Shown here: positions 8,318-16,735 of the stretch, in pieces
Layout: each line of letters opens with the position of its first letter
How positions within the stretch are numbered: the stretch's first letter is position 1
Assembly: GCF_011682055.1 (NCBI RefSeq)
Contig: NZ_JAAQOM010000008.1
Coordinates: 1-64,000 of the forward strand
Direction of reading: 5' to 3'
From: Telluria antibiotica
GTDB lineage: Bacteria; Pseudomonadota; Gammaproteobacteria; Burkholderiales; Burkholderiaceae_D
Length of the DNA: 64,000 bases
Notes under the pieces: model-generated
What the model was told of the DNA's origin: nothing
Seen by the model: only the letters and a program-made list of their open reading frames with translations
The model's database searches: none
Program-made: the position numbers and the translations under genes

Positions 8318-9925
8318 CTAGTGTACAATGACGTTCGACGGGAAAAGGCTAGGAAGAATATTATCCCCATAGTCGGCAACAAAGCTTATGGAGCTCTCTA
8401 TAAAGTCCGGTGCACCGTGTTGGAGCGGACGAGGATACAGCCTGAATATTCGCCCAAAAGGTACACGTACATTCGCGGGGTGACAGCATTCTTTTAACCA
8501 ATCTGCGAGGTTAAGTGTCCGAATGTCTGCGATCGCGCTGCGCGCTCCCTCTTGGTAGGCTACAAAGGGAATTCCAAACTCTCCTGGCGGAACCTGCTCA
8601 ATGGCCTCATTTAATGTCGACATTGGGCCCCAAGAACGTTTCTTGATTGCCTGCTCACTGCTATTTACCCACAGAAGGCCGACAGGCTCTTCGGCCATAT
8701 CTAGAACTGGTTCGTAAAAGTTCCTCACCCGGCAGATAAGACCATCCCATTCTGCAAGATCGGAATTCCATCCGAAAACCTCGTTAAGCATGAAGGGGGA
8801 ATACATACGAGTATTTCCTCCGATATTGACTAGCTTAGCCGACTCCACATAGGTCGCTGTTCCCCAAGGCCAGGTCGCTCTCGAGCCACTTTTGCCGGCG
8901 AAACGTAATTGCAGTAGACATGAAACGATTTCATCGATTGAAATTAGTTTCGACTCGATCGACAATTCCAGTAAGAACATTCCCCACATGCCTGCCGCTC
9001 TAGCATATGTATCTAATTTTTCGAAGAGCGATCGCATTACGCGTTCTTCACTAAGCTCGTATTCCGTAAGGACTCTTTTCCGCTTGCATTCGATGACAAT
9101 AGGGTAAGGATCGTGACACCGCAAATCCGGAGTCTTGCCGCCCCGTGGCTCCAGAAATTCAACCGATCGACCCTTTATAGCGCATCCGGCAGCGACGAGT
9201 AGTTCGAAAATTGTCGAGTCGACATCTCTTGAGGTACCTCGCCAAAGTGATCGGATTCGCTTCATGGCACCAGGAACGTTCGATAACACGTCAAGTCGCT
9301 CGGCCAAACGAGCAATCTGAGGTACTAGGCTGGCGCCGGCAAACATGTCATAGTTCGGGTTATTTGTGAGCCAGAAGTGACTCTCATTAACGCACTGTGC
9401 AAAACGGTGTATTTGGGGAGATTCGCTTTCGGGTACAACCCCCTTAACGATAGAAAGGAGGCCGTTTTCTCTTTTGATACATGGTGACTCCATGGCCAAA
9501 GAGCGATATGTGGTCAATGTAGATGCCGGTATTAACTCAAGCAGCTTATCAAACGATTGCGAAAGTAGAGTATTGACGTCTCCCCCTGTTGGGGCTACCT
9601 GGTCAACAGTCAGTTGGTCACGGGAGTACCGTGGAGGAGAATCGCCTGTCTCCCTCGCGGTCTCGATGTCTTCTATTTCTTCCGCCGTCAGCTTGAGCAG
9701 AGCTCCCATATCTTTTATGATATCGTTAAGACGGTCGCTAGCGGCAACTCCTTTTTTTTCAAGCTCTGTCATTTCCCCTTTGAGTTCATCTGAGGGATTT
9801 TGGAAGAATTTACGTCTCGCGCCAGCTAAATGTTGTCCGATAGCATTAAGCTCGACCTTTACTATGTCCGCTTGTGAGGTTAAAGCTCGAAACGCTTTTA
9901 TATCTTTATCGTTCAACGATTCCAT
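8318..9925 (-). CDS. PD-(D/E)xK nuclease-like protein
   Basis: A 535-residue protein of no family I can name. Residues 1-95 are helical and probably coiled (ELKGEMTELEKKG). Around 239-285 is a PD-(D/E)xK nuclease core: E241 in STIFELLVAAG, then KTPDL with D267, a 12-residue strand gap, and IVIECKRKR giving E279-x-K281. Spacing and hydrophobic strands fit the restriction-endonuclease fold. The remaining 250 residues have no clear motif. It is followed 139 bp later by the OLD-family gene and preceded by the helicase of the Gabija-like pair. I infer a DNA-cleaving defence role, perhaps with the OLD protein. Confidence 0.65.
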   Translation of the reverse strand: MESLNDKDIKAFRALTSQADIVKVELNAIGQHLAGARRKFFQNPSDELKGEMTELEKKGVAASDRLNDIIKDMGALLKLTAEEIEDIETARETGDSPPRYSRDQLTVDQVAPTGGDVNTLLSQSFDKLLELIPASTLTTYRSLAMESPCIKRENGLLSIVKGVVPESESPQIHRFAQCVNESHFWLTNNPNYDMFAGASLVPQIARLAERLDVLSNVPGAMKRIRSLWRGTSRDVDSTIFELLVAAGCAIKGRSVEFLEPRGGKTPDLRCHDPYPIVIECKRKRVLTEYELSEERVMRSLFEKLDTYARAAGMWGMFLLELSIESKLISIDEIVSCLLQLRFAGKSGSRATWPWGTATYVESAKLVNIGGNTRMYSPFMLNEVFGWNSDLAEWDGLICRVRNFYEPVLDMAEEPVGLLWVNSSEQAIKKRSWGPMSTLNEAIEQVPPGEFGIPFVAYQEGARSAIADIRTLNLADWLKECCHPANVRVPFGRIFRLYPRPLQHGAPDFIESSISFVADYGDNILPSLFPSNVIVH

Positions 9926-10036
9926 TTTTTACGATTTGAGATTGGATGAGCCCTGTGTGTTTTACGTTACGTGGCGATCACATTCTGACAGTGATCCTCT
10001 AAACAGGTTTTCGGGGGCAGATCTTTTTTGATTATA

Positions 10037-10078
10037 GCGACTTCGGGGAAAGCAACCACTGCATCCGCCCGAGGTCGC
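10037..10078. repeat. Hairpin downstream of the helicase gene
   Basis: GCGACTTCGGG (10037-10047) and CCCGAGGTCGC (10068-10078) pair with one mismatch around a 20-base loop, just after the helicase stop. No T-run follows on the minus strand, so it is at best a weak or Rho-assisted terminator. Confidence 0.35.
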
Positions 10079-10087
10079 CGATTGATA

Positions 10088-12043
10088 TCACGGAATAACT
10101 ACAACCTCTTCAGGAGCAAACCAGCCAGTTTTTTCGTTAATGTGCGCAAGCGCTGTGGCCGGCTGCGTTGACCACAGCACGAGTGCTAGAGACTCCCGAG
10201 CTCGGCTGCAAGTGACGTACAACAGGCGCAGACTGCGGTCGATTGTGGTTTCCTTGCCGTCGCTGAGATTTGAAATGTCCGTATCACTCAGGGTTTTGCC
10301 CCCGAAGAGCTTGTCGTACGAGATCAAGAAACCGCCGGCTTGGCTATCGTCCATTACGACCATTACGTGGTCAAATTCGGAGCCTTTTATGACCTGATGC
10401 GTCGCTAGCTCCGAAGTGCCAGCTAGATACCGCCGATACTGTACGAGCTCTGCCCAAGGCGCTGCAAAGAGTGCACACCAGCCACGGCGGATCCTGGCGT
10501 GCGTAGTCTCCGTATTCTTTCGGGGGATTGGAGGAGGAGGTGGTGGCGACTTGTCGGCGAACGCCTCCGCCAAACGCGGGTGCACTTCGAACAGCCGAGC
10601 CGCTATGACAGGTTCGATCACTTGCCCAATAGTCGAGTCTTCATCTATGCAAATCCTGGCGAACTTCTGGATGGCATTTAGGATCTCGTCCGTGCGGACG
10701 TTACGCTGAGCCTCATCGACAGGTAGATCGTCGAGGCTTCCATTACGGCGGAGCACATCGGTCATAGCAGATTCATTCATGGTGCCGTCGGGGCGGATGC
10801 AAGCTTCTAGCTGTGCCAGTTCATCCAGCACTAGCTTGGCCGCAGAGGGACCATTGTTCTCGCCACTGCCTACCGGTGCCGCGCCATTCGGGTCGATAAG
10901 GTCCATTGCCTCGTAGACGCTCAGAAACCCGCCCCTGGTTGCAACCAGCTTGTGTTCAAGCGCCAAGAGCTGATAGGTTCCGTCTTTCCATGCATCGGGC
11001 GACACCGACGCTTGCATCTGAGCGGCGCACCAATGCTCGTGTTCACGCTTGTCGTTGGCGGACTGAGATGCGTCGCCGACGAACAGGCGCACTACGCCGC
11101 CCGTTTTCTCGGTCCGGTGATGTTGCCTCACGCCGCTCGTTGACTGCGTGCGTCCCTGCATCTTCGATTCCCAGATCTGATTGATGAGAGTGACGATGCG
11201 ACGCTGGCTACGGTGGTTCATCTGCAACTCGGGTTTAGCCCAACCCGTGGGCACCAAGCCCGGCAGGTCGGAATGACCATCGGAATAGATGCGCTGACGG
11301 TGGTCGCCCAATAATCCTAGTGTGAGTCCGCTGCCTCGTGGCTCGGCCAAGACCATCAGCGCGTCCAGAACTCCCTTCATCGTGTCCTGGGACTCGTCAA
11401 TAAGGATGATTGGGTGGCGATCCCTCAGGATGGTCCTGAGCGTTGGTCGGTTCAGGAGCAGCCAAGCCGTGGCGTCGAGGACGTGCCGGTGCTGGATGGC
11501 GCCCGGCCCAAACGTATTCCGGTCTGGGTTGTAAATGAACTTCTCGGTCTTGCCAAGCTGGTCGATTTCTGCCTCGATCTCGGCAAACTTCGCAATGTCA
11601 GTGTCACTTATCCCGCGCTTCTTGGCGGCGGCCTTGCTGAGCTCCTTCTCCAGCTCGGCCTGTTTTACCGCTACAAGCGCCGCGCTAATGTCTGCGTCGA
11701 AGCCATTGATGAGCTCCCAGCAGAACGAATGGATCGTCGAGACGTTTACCAAGTCGTTGCTGCCTAGGCGCCCATTAATGACCGCTACAGCGTTCTTTGT
11801 GAACGTGACGACGCGAATGGCACGGCCGGCTAGTCGCAGTTGGCGGCCGAGTCCGCTGCCGGCCACGTGAGGCACGACTCCGGTGAGCCTGCGAAGGACC
11901 TCGACGAGCGTACGCGTCTTACCAGACCCGGCGCCGGCGAAAAGAAAGAAGCTGCGTGGTGGCTGCTCGGTGAGGTACCCGCAGATCTCCTCAACGACGC
12001 CGGCATCCCGGTCGTTGCCTTCGCGAACGAGGGAGCGATTCAT
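10088..12043 (-). CDS. UvrD/Rep-like helicase of a Gabija-like system
   Basis: A 651-residue superfamily 1A helicase. Motif I is FLFAGAGSGKTRT (37-44 core), motif Ia is VVTFTKNAV, motif II is IILIDESQD (212-220), motif III is GLLGDHRQRIYSDG, motif IV is MNHRSQRRI and motif VI is LLYVTCSRARESL. The start overlaps the stop of the upstream OLD-family gene by four bases, so they form a two-gene operon. OLD-family nuclease plus UvrD-like helicase is the Gabija arrangement (GajA, GajB; class 2 OLD). At 651 residues it is longer than the roughly 500-residue GajB of Bacillus, so I call it Gabija-like. Its presumed role is sensing or processing invader DNA for the nuclease. Confidence 0.8.
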   Translation of the reverse strand: MNRSLVREGNDRDAGVVEEICGYLTEQPPRSFFLFAGAGSGKTRTLVEVLRRLTGVVPHVAGSGLGRQLRLAGRAIRVVTFTKNAVAVINGRLGSNDLVNVSTIHSFCWELINGFDADISAALVAVKQAELEKELSKAAAKKRGISDTDIAKFAEIEAEIDQLGKTEKFIYNPDRNTFGPGAIQHRHVLDATAWLLLNRPTLRTILRDRHPIILIDESQDTMKGVLDALMVLAEPRGSGLTLGLLGDHRQRIYSDGHSDLPGLVPTGWAKPELQMNHRSQRRIVTLINQIWESKMQGRTQSTSGVRQHHRTEKTGGVVRLFVGDASQSANDKREHEHWCAAQMQASVSPDAWKDGTYQLLALEHKLVATRGGFLSVYEAMDLIDPNGAAPVGSGENNGPSAAKLVLDELAQLEACIRPDGTMNESAMTDVLRRNGSLDDLPVDEAQRNVRTDEILNAIQKFARICIDEDSTIGQVIEPVIAARLFEVHPRLAEAFADKSPPPPPPIPRKNTETTHARIRRGWCALFAAPWAELVQYRRYLAGTSELATHQVIKGSEFDHVMVVMDDSQAGGFLISYDKLFGGKTLSDTDISNLSDGKETTIDRSLRLLYVTCSRARESLALVLWSTQPATALAHINEKTGWFAPEEVVVIP

Positions 12044-14331
12044 AGTACGATGTCCGCGCTTGGTTCGAGCTGGGCCTGCAGCCAGGCGAGGGCGTCTGCG
12101 ATGTACTTCGGGCAGGTGATGCTCTCTCCTGCAGCCACGTTCTCGAAGATGCTCGCGGCGAAGTCGCCTTTGCTGAACGACTTGTGCATCAACGTGTGCA
12201 GTGCGCTGGCCAGCTCAGGATGCGTTTTTGCCGCAGCAACCTTGGCGGCGACGGCGCCGAGGGCCCCAGTTGGAGGCGCGACTGAGTTACCGTCATTGTC
12301 CACCGCCGTCATCAGCTTTTTGAACCAATCGATGTTGCTTAAAATTAGGGAGTCCTCGAAAGAGCTTGGCCACGTGTTGCCGGCCTCGGAGACTGGCAAC
12401 TGCCAAGAAAATCGAACCATGCAGTCAGCCTCTGTCCATGTCAGGTGTTCGGGCTTAGGCACTTTGAAGTCATCTAGGTTCTCAAGCTTGGGATGCCAGT
12501 TGCGCAGCGTGGCGTTACCGCACTGTAGTCCGACTTGGCCGGTGTTGGCTACGGCTACGTAGACCGTCTTTCCTGTAGCCGCGGCTTTGGCTTCGACAGG
12601 GTCGATGTCGGTAATGACGACGGTAGGAATACGCAGCCTCTCGACCAGAGGTTTTAATCGATGTGCGTGGCTGCCGCCGATGTCCAGGAAGGATACGTAG
12701 CGGCTGTTTAGCACTTCGTAGTCACGCTCCATGAATAGTGGCACCAACATGCGCTCGGCCACGCCCTCAACGAAGATGGCCGCGTTGGCGAACAAGAGGT
12801 CGGTATGCTGAACGCGGAAGTACCGTTCGGCGAACTTCCGCGTCACTGTGTCGCTCCCGAAGATCTGCCCGAGGTTAACGACTTCGGTTGTCGGCATCGG
12901 CTGGCCCGCCGATTTGGGGACGCGACGGACGTAGCGCAGTCGGTCGAAGTTCTCCGCGTGCGCTAGGTGGCTCGAATGCGTGCTGATAAGCAGCTGGCTT
13001 TTCAGCGCAGTTGCTTCCTTTTCGGTCGGACTTATGAGTTTATGCGCCTTGTCGGGGAAGATGCGCTGCACCTGCACATGCAGATGGGCCTCAGGCTCCT
13101 CGATCATGACTAGGTGAACCGGCGCCGGTGACCCCTTTTCCGGATTCAAACGGGCGGTCTTGAAAGACACTAGCTGATAGCTCAGCGACTGAAGATTTTG
13201 GTAGCCTAGGCCGATGGAGTATTCCGGCAGCAGATCTTCGCCGGAGTCCTTCTTCATGCTGTACTGGACTGCAGTTCCATGGTCGAGCAGGTCTGCTGTC
13301 TGAATGCGGGTCCGGAAGCGGATTTCCTGCGGATCATGCAACCCAGGATAACCGAGCTTTTTAACCTCCGCCACCGACGGCGCGATAGCGTCGTGGATCT
13401 TCTTGTCCAGCTCCTTTTGCGCCTCGGCCACGGCCTTGATGAGGTCCGCTCGGTGGCCGTGTCCCGTTGCGGCCACGTTAAGGTGCCTCCGTGCGAACTG
13501 AAGCAGTTGGTCGGAAAACATCCCTACACGATGAGGACCGGATGCGGACCGCGAGGCAGCCTCTTCGCTGCCAAGGCCACGCTGAGCCGCCACGAAGTCG
13601 ACGCGGATCAGCTTAGCCAAATGCTTACGCTCGATAGGTTCCGCGTCAGCCGGTAACAGCTGCGTCGTGTAGGTTGGTTTACCCTCTAGCGGGTTATTCT
13701 CTGCGTCTAGCTTATATGCCCTAACGTGGCCCATCTTTAGTGGTTCACGCAGCCAGTAGTCGAGTAAGTCAATGGGCCAAGCGAGTGAGTCGGTGCCCAT
13801 ATCTTTCACGGGAAGACGGGCCGTGTGATACGACCAGGCCAACTCCTTTAGCGAGGCTACGTCGGACACTGGCTCCAGACGTAGTCGAACTCCAACCGCA
13901 CCGCCTTGCCAGTTGAATTTGGAGAGAAGCGGGGCCACGAAATGGTACATCCCTGCCTCGGCATTGAACCAGAGATCAAGCGTAGGCATAGTGGACAGCA
14001 GGGTGGTAAGCTGGGCCGCCCAGTCGGTGGAGTCGGTTCCAGCAGATGTTGCTGGATCCTCAGTCAAAGTTTCCCATTCTTTGCCGAGCTCTCGTAGTTT
14101 TGTCCACTGCGAAAGGCTAATGTCAAAGGCGCCGAATGCCGAACTATCGGACAAGAAGTGCCGCAGTGCTGCAAGCACGGAGGTTTTGCCGCTGTTGTTG
14201 GCGCCGACGAGAATAGTGGTTTTCTCATCGATATCCATCTGAACCTTACCCAGCCGACGAAACTGGCAAAGCTCCAGGTATCGAAGAGTTATGCTGCCTG
14301 TGCTTGGAATGATTATTGTTTTTTCTGTCAT
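12040..14331 (-). CDS. OLD-family nuclease of a Gabija-like system
   Basis: A 763-residue protein with an ABC-type ATPase (Walker A GANNSGKT at 43-50, signature-like SIGLGYQN at 372-379, Walker B HLVMIEEPEAHLH around 406-418, H-loop LISTHSSHL at 448-456) and a C-terminal TOPRIM domain (IFVEGVAERML with E522; VVITDIDP with D575 and D577). This is a class 2 OLD protein, defined by a neighbouring UvrD-like helicase, which overlaps its 3' end by four bases. Bacillus GajA is about 580 residues; the extra length here lies in the insertion within the ATPase and after the TOPRIM. In Gabija, GajA nicks DNA when nucleotide levels fall during infection; that function is transferred by analogy. Confidence 0.82.
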   Translation of the reverse strand: MTEKTIIIPSTGSITLRYLELCQFRRLGKVQMDIDEKTTILVGANNSGKTSVLAALRHFLSDSSAFGAFDISLSQWTKLRELGKEWETLTEDPATSAGTDSTDWAAQLTTLLSTMPTLDLWFNAEAGMYHFVAPLLSKFNWQGGAVGVRLRLEPVSDVASLKELAWSYHTARLPVKDMGTDSLAWPIDLLDYWLREPLKMGHVRAYKLDAENNPLEGKPTYTTQLLPADAEPIERKHLAKLIRVDFVAAQRGLGSEEAASRSASGPHRVGMFSDQLLQFARRHLNVAATGHGHRADLIKAVAEAQKELDKKIHDAIAPSVAEVKKLGYPGLHDPQEIRFRTRIQTADLLDHGTAVQYSMKKDSGEDLLPEYSIGLGYQNLQSLSYQLVSFKTARLNPEKGSPAPVHLVMIEEPEAHLHVQVQRIFPDKAHKLISPTEKEATALKSQLLISTHSSHLAHAENFDRLRYVRRVPKSAGQPMPTTEVVNLGQIFGSDTVTRKFAERYFRVQHTDLLFANAAIFVEGVAERMLVPLFMERDYEVLNSRYVSFLDIGGSHAHRLKPLVERLRIPTVVITDIDPVEAKAAATGKTVYVAVANTGQVGLQCGNATLRNWHPKLENLDDFKVPKPEHLTWTEADCMVRFSWQLPVSEAGNTWPSSFEDSLILSNIDWFKKLMTAVDNDGNSVAPPTGALGAVAAKVAAAKTHPELASALHTLMHKSFSKGDFAASIFENVAAGESITCPKYIADALAWLQAQLEPSADIVL

Positions 14332-14560
14332 AGCCTATTGGACTGGGTATTGTTTGACCGCTCTTTGCCCGGCCGTATTCATAAAGGCTCTGGGCGTTTC
14401 GTACAGATCGAACTGCACATGACTTAGCGAGTCCCTTCTAGCCCCAAGGAACTTGGTGCAATTCTGAATAGGGGCCAATAAAACAATACCATCGAACAGT
14501 GCGTTATGGCAACTGTCGTTACGACCTCGGTGTTAGCACGAATACGGCGTAAATCTTCAG

Positions 14561-14962
14561 CTAACTAGGGAGCTTGCTTACCTTTCCGGTCGAGATCGCT
14601 GACTGGAGCGTCAGCTCCGCGCGCAATGCTTCGTTGATGGACGCAAGATCAATAATTTCTTTCCTCAAGTTCGCAACTTCGACACGCAGAGCTTGATTTT
14701 TGGCCCGCTCTTGGATCAATAGATTCTCGTTTTTATTGCGTTGAGATCGGATGTCCTTGCCTACTGCGATCCTGACCTCTTCAGCAAGAGAAGGATAGCG
14801 ATTATGGATTAACGCTGAACTTACGCCGGCCTCTTTCGCAATGCCAGATATAGACACCTTAGCACCGCGCTCACGTAGTTTCTTTAGCGCCAAGCGGAGC
14901 TTGGCTTCGGTCTGCTGTCGATCACGGGTTTGCCCCGTCGGTTTGTTAGGGTTTACGCTCAC
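14561..14962 (-). CDS. Small HTH / coiled-coil protein of the recombinase cluster (TnpC or GmtX-like)
   Basis: A 133-residue basic protein. Residues 14-70 hold a TetR-type helix-turn-helix (ISGIAKEAGVSSALIHNRY), and residues 70-120 form a probable coiled coil (NLLIQERAKNQALRVEVANL). It starts nine bases after the third recombinase and is the last gene of that cluster. Tn554-type elements carry a small TnpC of about 125 residues after TnpA and TnpB that influences orientation and frequency of transposition, and gamma-mobile-trio islands have a comparable small partner. I infer an accessory DNA-binding role in recombination. The sequence match to either family is from memory and not verified. 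Confidence 0.6.
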   Translation of the reverse strand: MSVNPNKPTGQTRDRQQTEAKLRLALKKLRERGAKVSISGIAKEAGVSSALIHNRYPSLAEEVRIAVGKDIRSQRNKNENLLIQERAKNQALRVEVANLRKEIIDLASINEALRAELTLQSAISTGKVSKLPS

Positions 14963-14971
14963 TTTTAGTAC

Positions 14972-16735
14972 CTACTCTATATTCGCACCTAGAGCGTTTA
15001 ATACCTTCTTTGCTCTCGACATGTCGCGCCTGACTCTGTCAACAGCGCCTGGGCCCAAATCTTCAGCCTCTCGAACTAATTCTTGCTGATCGGAATATAG
15101 TTGCTGCCATACCTTTTTGAACGACTGGTCAATTACTCCATTCCCACAGTCGACACATAAACCTTTTTCATATAATCCTTGGCCACCGCAACCGTCGTCC
15201 TGTGCAAGGCACCAACCGTGCCCTGTGCTGCGTAAGTTGAGCTTAGTACTGGTTTCCAGAATGAGGGCAGAGCGATTCGGGAAGTCATGTCCTCTCATTT
15301 TCATAATTTTAATACCTGCTCCGCCCGCTAGTGGTTGCTCATCAGAGAGCCAACTTTCGATAATGTCTACTTTCTGGCTTTGAATTTCCTCAAATATCTC
15401 ATCGTAAAGCGGGGAATCTTGGTTCGGGTTCGAGGCATATAGCTGGGACATGTCTAAACTAGAGTGCTTAAATTGCTCTTTCAGGAAGAGAAGATTTCCT
15501 AATCTATGCCTAACAAAAGTCCAGGCATATAATCGGCGCATTTGATGCGGAGCAAGTGCCCAATCAGTACCAGCTAGACTAGCTAAATTTCTCATCGCCA
15601 TACGCCACCCGCCTATCGTTACTGCGCTTACGCCGCGACCGCTGACTCCGAGGAATAGTCGGTTCTGATTGGCTTTGAGGCGGGCCAGGGTCTTTTGATA
15701 ACGAGGACTCTCCGCATCACACGTTTCCGACTCCATTTTGCATATCTGGTTTTTTAAGATTAGTCGAAGCGGTGCGGAAAAACGTTCCATCACTTCGAGT
15801 ATCACGTGCCCTAAAGATGGCATCATGTATTCGACACGTCCCTTAAAAGTCTTATGCTCGATACTCGTAACCCAATGGTATGTAATGCCGTTCTTTTTCT
15901 CTGTCCGCCCGGCATCAATCTCGATTCCAACTATTTCCTCGCAGCGCATGCCAGTTAGTATGCCGATGAGGAAAAAGCAGCAGTCTCGTATTAATTTTAC
16001 ATCTTGATCTCTATATTTTCGACGAAGCCCGGTGTCGCGCTCATCTAGTACACAGTGCGCATTGTTGAGAACTCTCTCGGAGAAACTAAATATCTGTTGT
16101 GCGACGCCTTTCGGTATCAGTGGAGTTTTGCTTGCTTGTGTCACTTTTTCCCTTGCTTGTCCTGACATGCCCGCAACATCAAAGTATGACGATTCTGGCC
16201 ACGGATGGAATTTAAGACCATCCTCGTGCTCTTTGTTAAATCGGTACAGAATTTCAAGTGGGAAAAAATTTTTAACCAATGCATTTGTCGACAAGCATTT
16301 TACGTTGCGTTGGTTATGGACAAAATTTGAAACATGAATCGGCCTTACTTGGGAGAAGTATGTAAGATTTTGATCTGTGAGATATTTAGTGAATCCTAAT
16401 AACGCTTGAAGTACACGCATGATCGACACCGCGCCGGGGCGTCGTGTGCCGGGAATTCCCGTACGCCAATAGCGATAAATGACTGCTTTGCAGGCAGGCC
16501 GAAATCCTTCCGGTATTCTCAACCAATTAAATGATTTGACCCCATCAGATAAATTTGATTGGTTGAAGAACGGCCACATATCCCATTGAGTATCTCCATA
16601 ACGGCTGATGACGATCGTATTGCCTAGATCGTTTGTAACTGCACTTATAACAATGTTTTCACACTTCTCTGCGGAGTAGGGGGCGATGCTAGTGGGTTGA
16701 GAAGCGAGCAATTCATACGCTTTAGTGAGTGTCAT
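14972..16735 (-). CDS. Tyrosine recombinase C of the island
   Basis: A 587-residue site-specific recombinase. The catalytic residues are visible: arginine I in GILTGMRCEEI, the HxxR pair in APHQMRRLYAW, histidine III in FKHSSLDMSQLY and the tyrosine in that last segment. After the catalytic domain comes a cysteine cluster (WCLAQDDGCGG...GLCVDCGNG), probably a zinc-binding site, then a helical tail. Its start overlaps the previous recombinase stop by four bases. Long recombinases with extra N- and C-terminal regions are typical of TnpB of Tn554 and of recombinase trios. It probably acts with the two neighbouring recombinases in excision and integration. Confidence 0.82.
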   Translation of the reverse strand: MTLTKAYELLASQPTSIAPYSAEKCENIVISAVTNDLGNTIVISRYGDTQWDMWPFFNQSNLSDGVKSFNWLRIPEGFRPACKAVIYRYWRTGIPGTRRPGAVSIMRVLQALLGFTKYLTDQNLTYFSQVRPIHVSNFVHNQRNVKCLSTNALVKNFFPLEILYRFNKEHEDGLKFHPWPESSYFDVAGMSGQAREKVTQASKTPLIPKGVAQQIFSFSERVLNNAHCVLDERDTGLRRKYRDQDVKLIRDCCFFLIGILTGMRCEEIVGIEIDAGRTEKKNGITYHWVTSIEHKTFKGRVEYMMPSLGHVILEVMERFSAPLRLILKNQICKMESETCDAESPRYQKTLARLKANQNRLFLGVSGRGVSAVTIGGWRMAMRNLASLAGTDWALAPHQMRRLYAWTFVRHRLGNLLFLKEQFKHSSLDMSQLYASNPNQDSPLYDEIFEEIQSQKVDIIESWLSDEQPLAGGAGIKIMKMRGHDFPNRSALILETSTKLNLRSTGHGWCLAQDDGCGGQGLYEKGLCVDCGNGVIDQSFKKVWQQLYSDQQELVREAEDLGPGAVDRVRRDMSRAKKVLNALGANIE

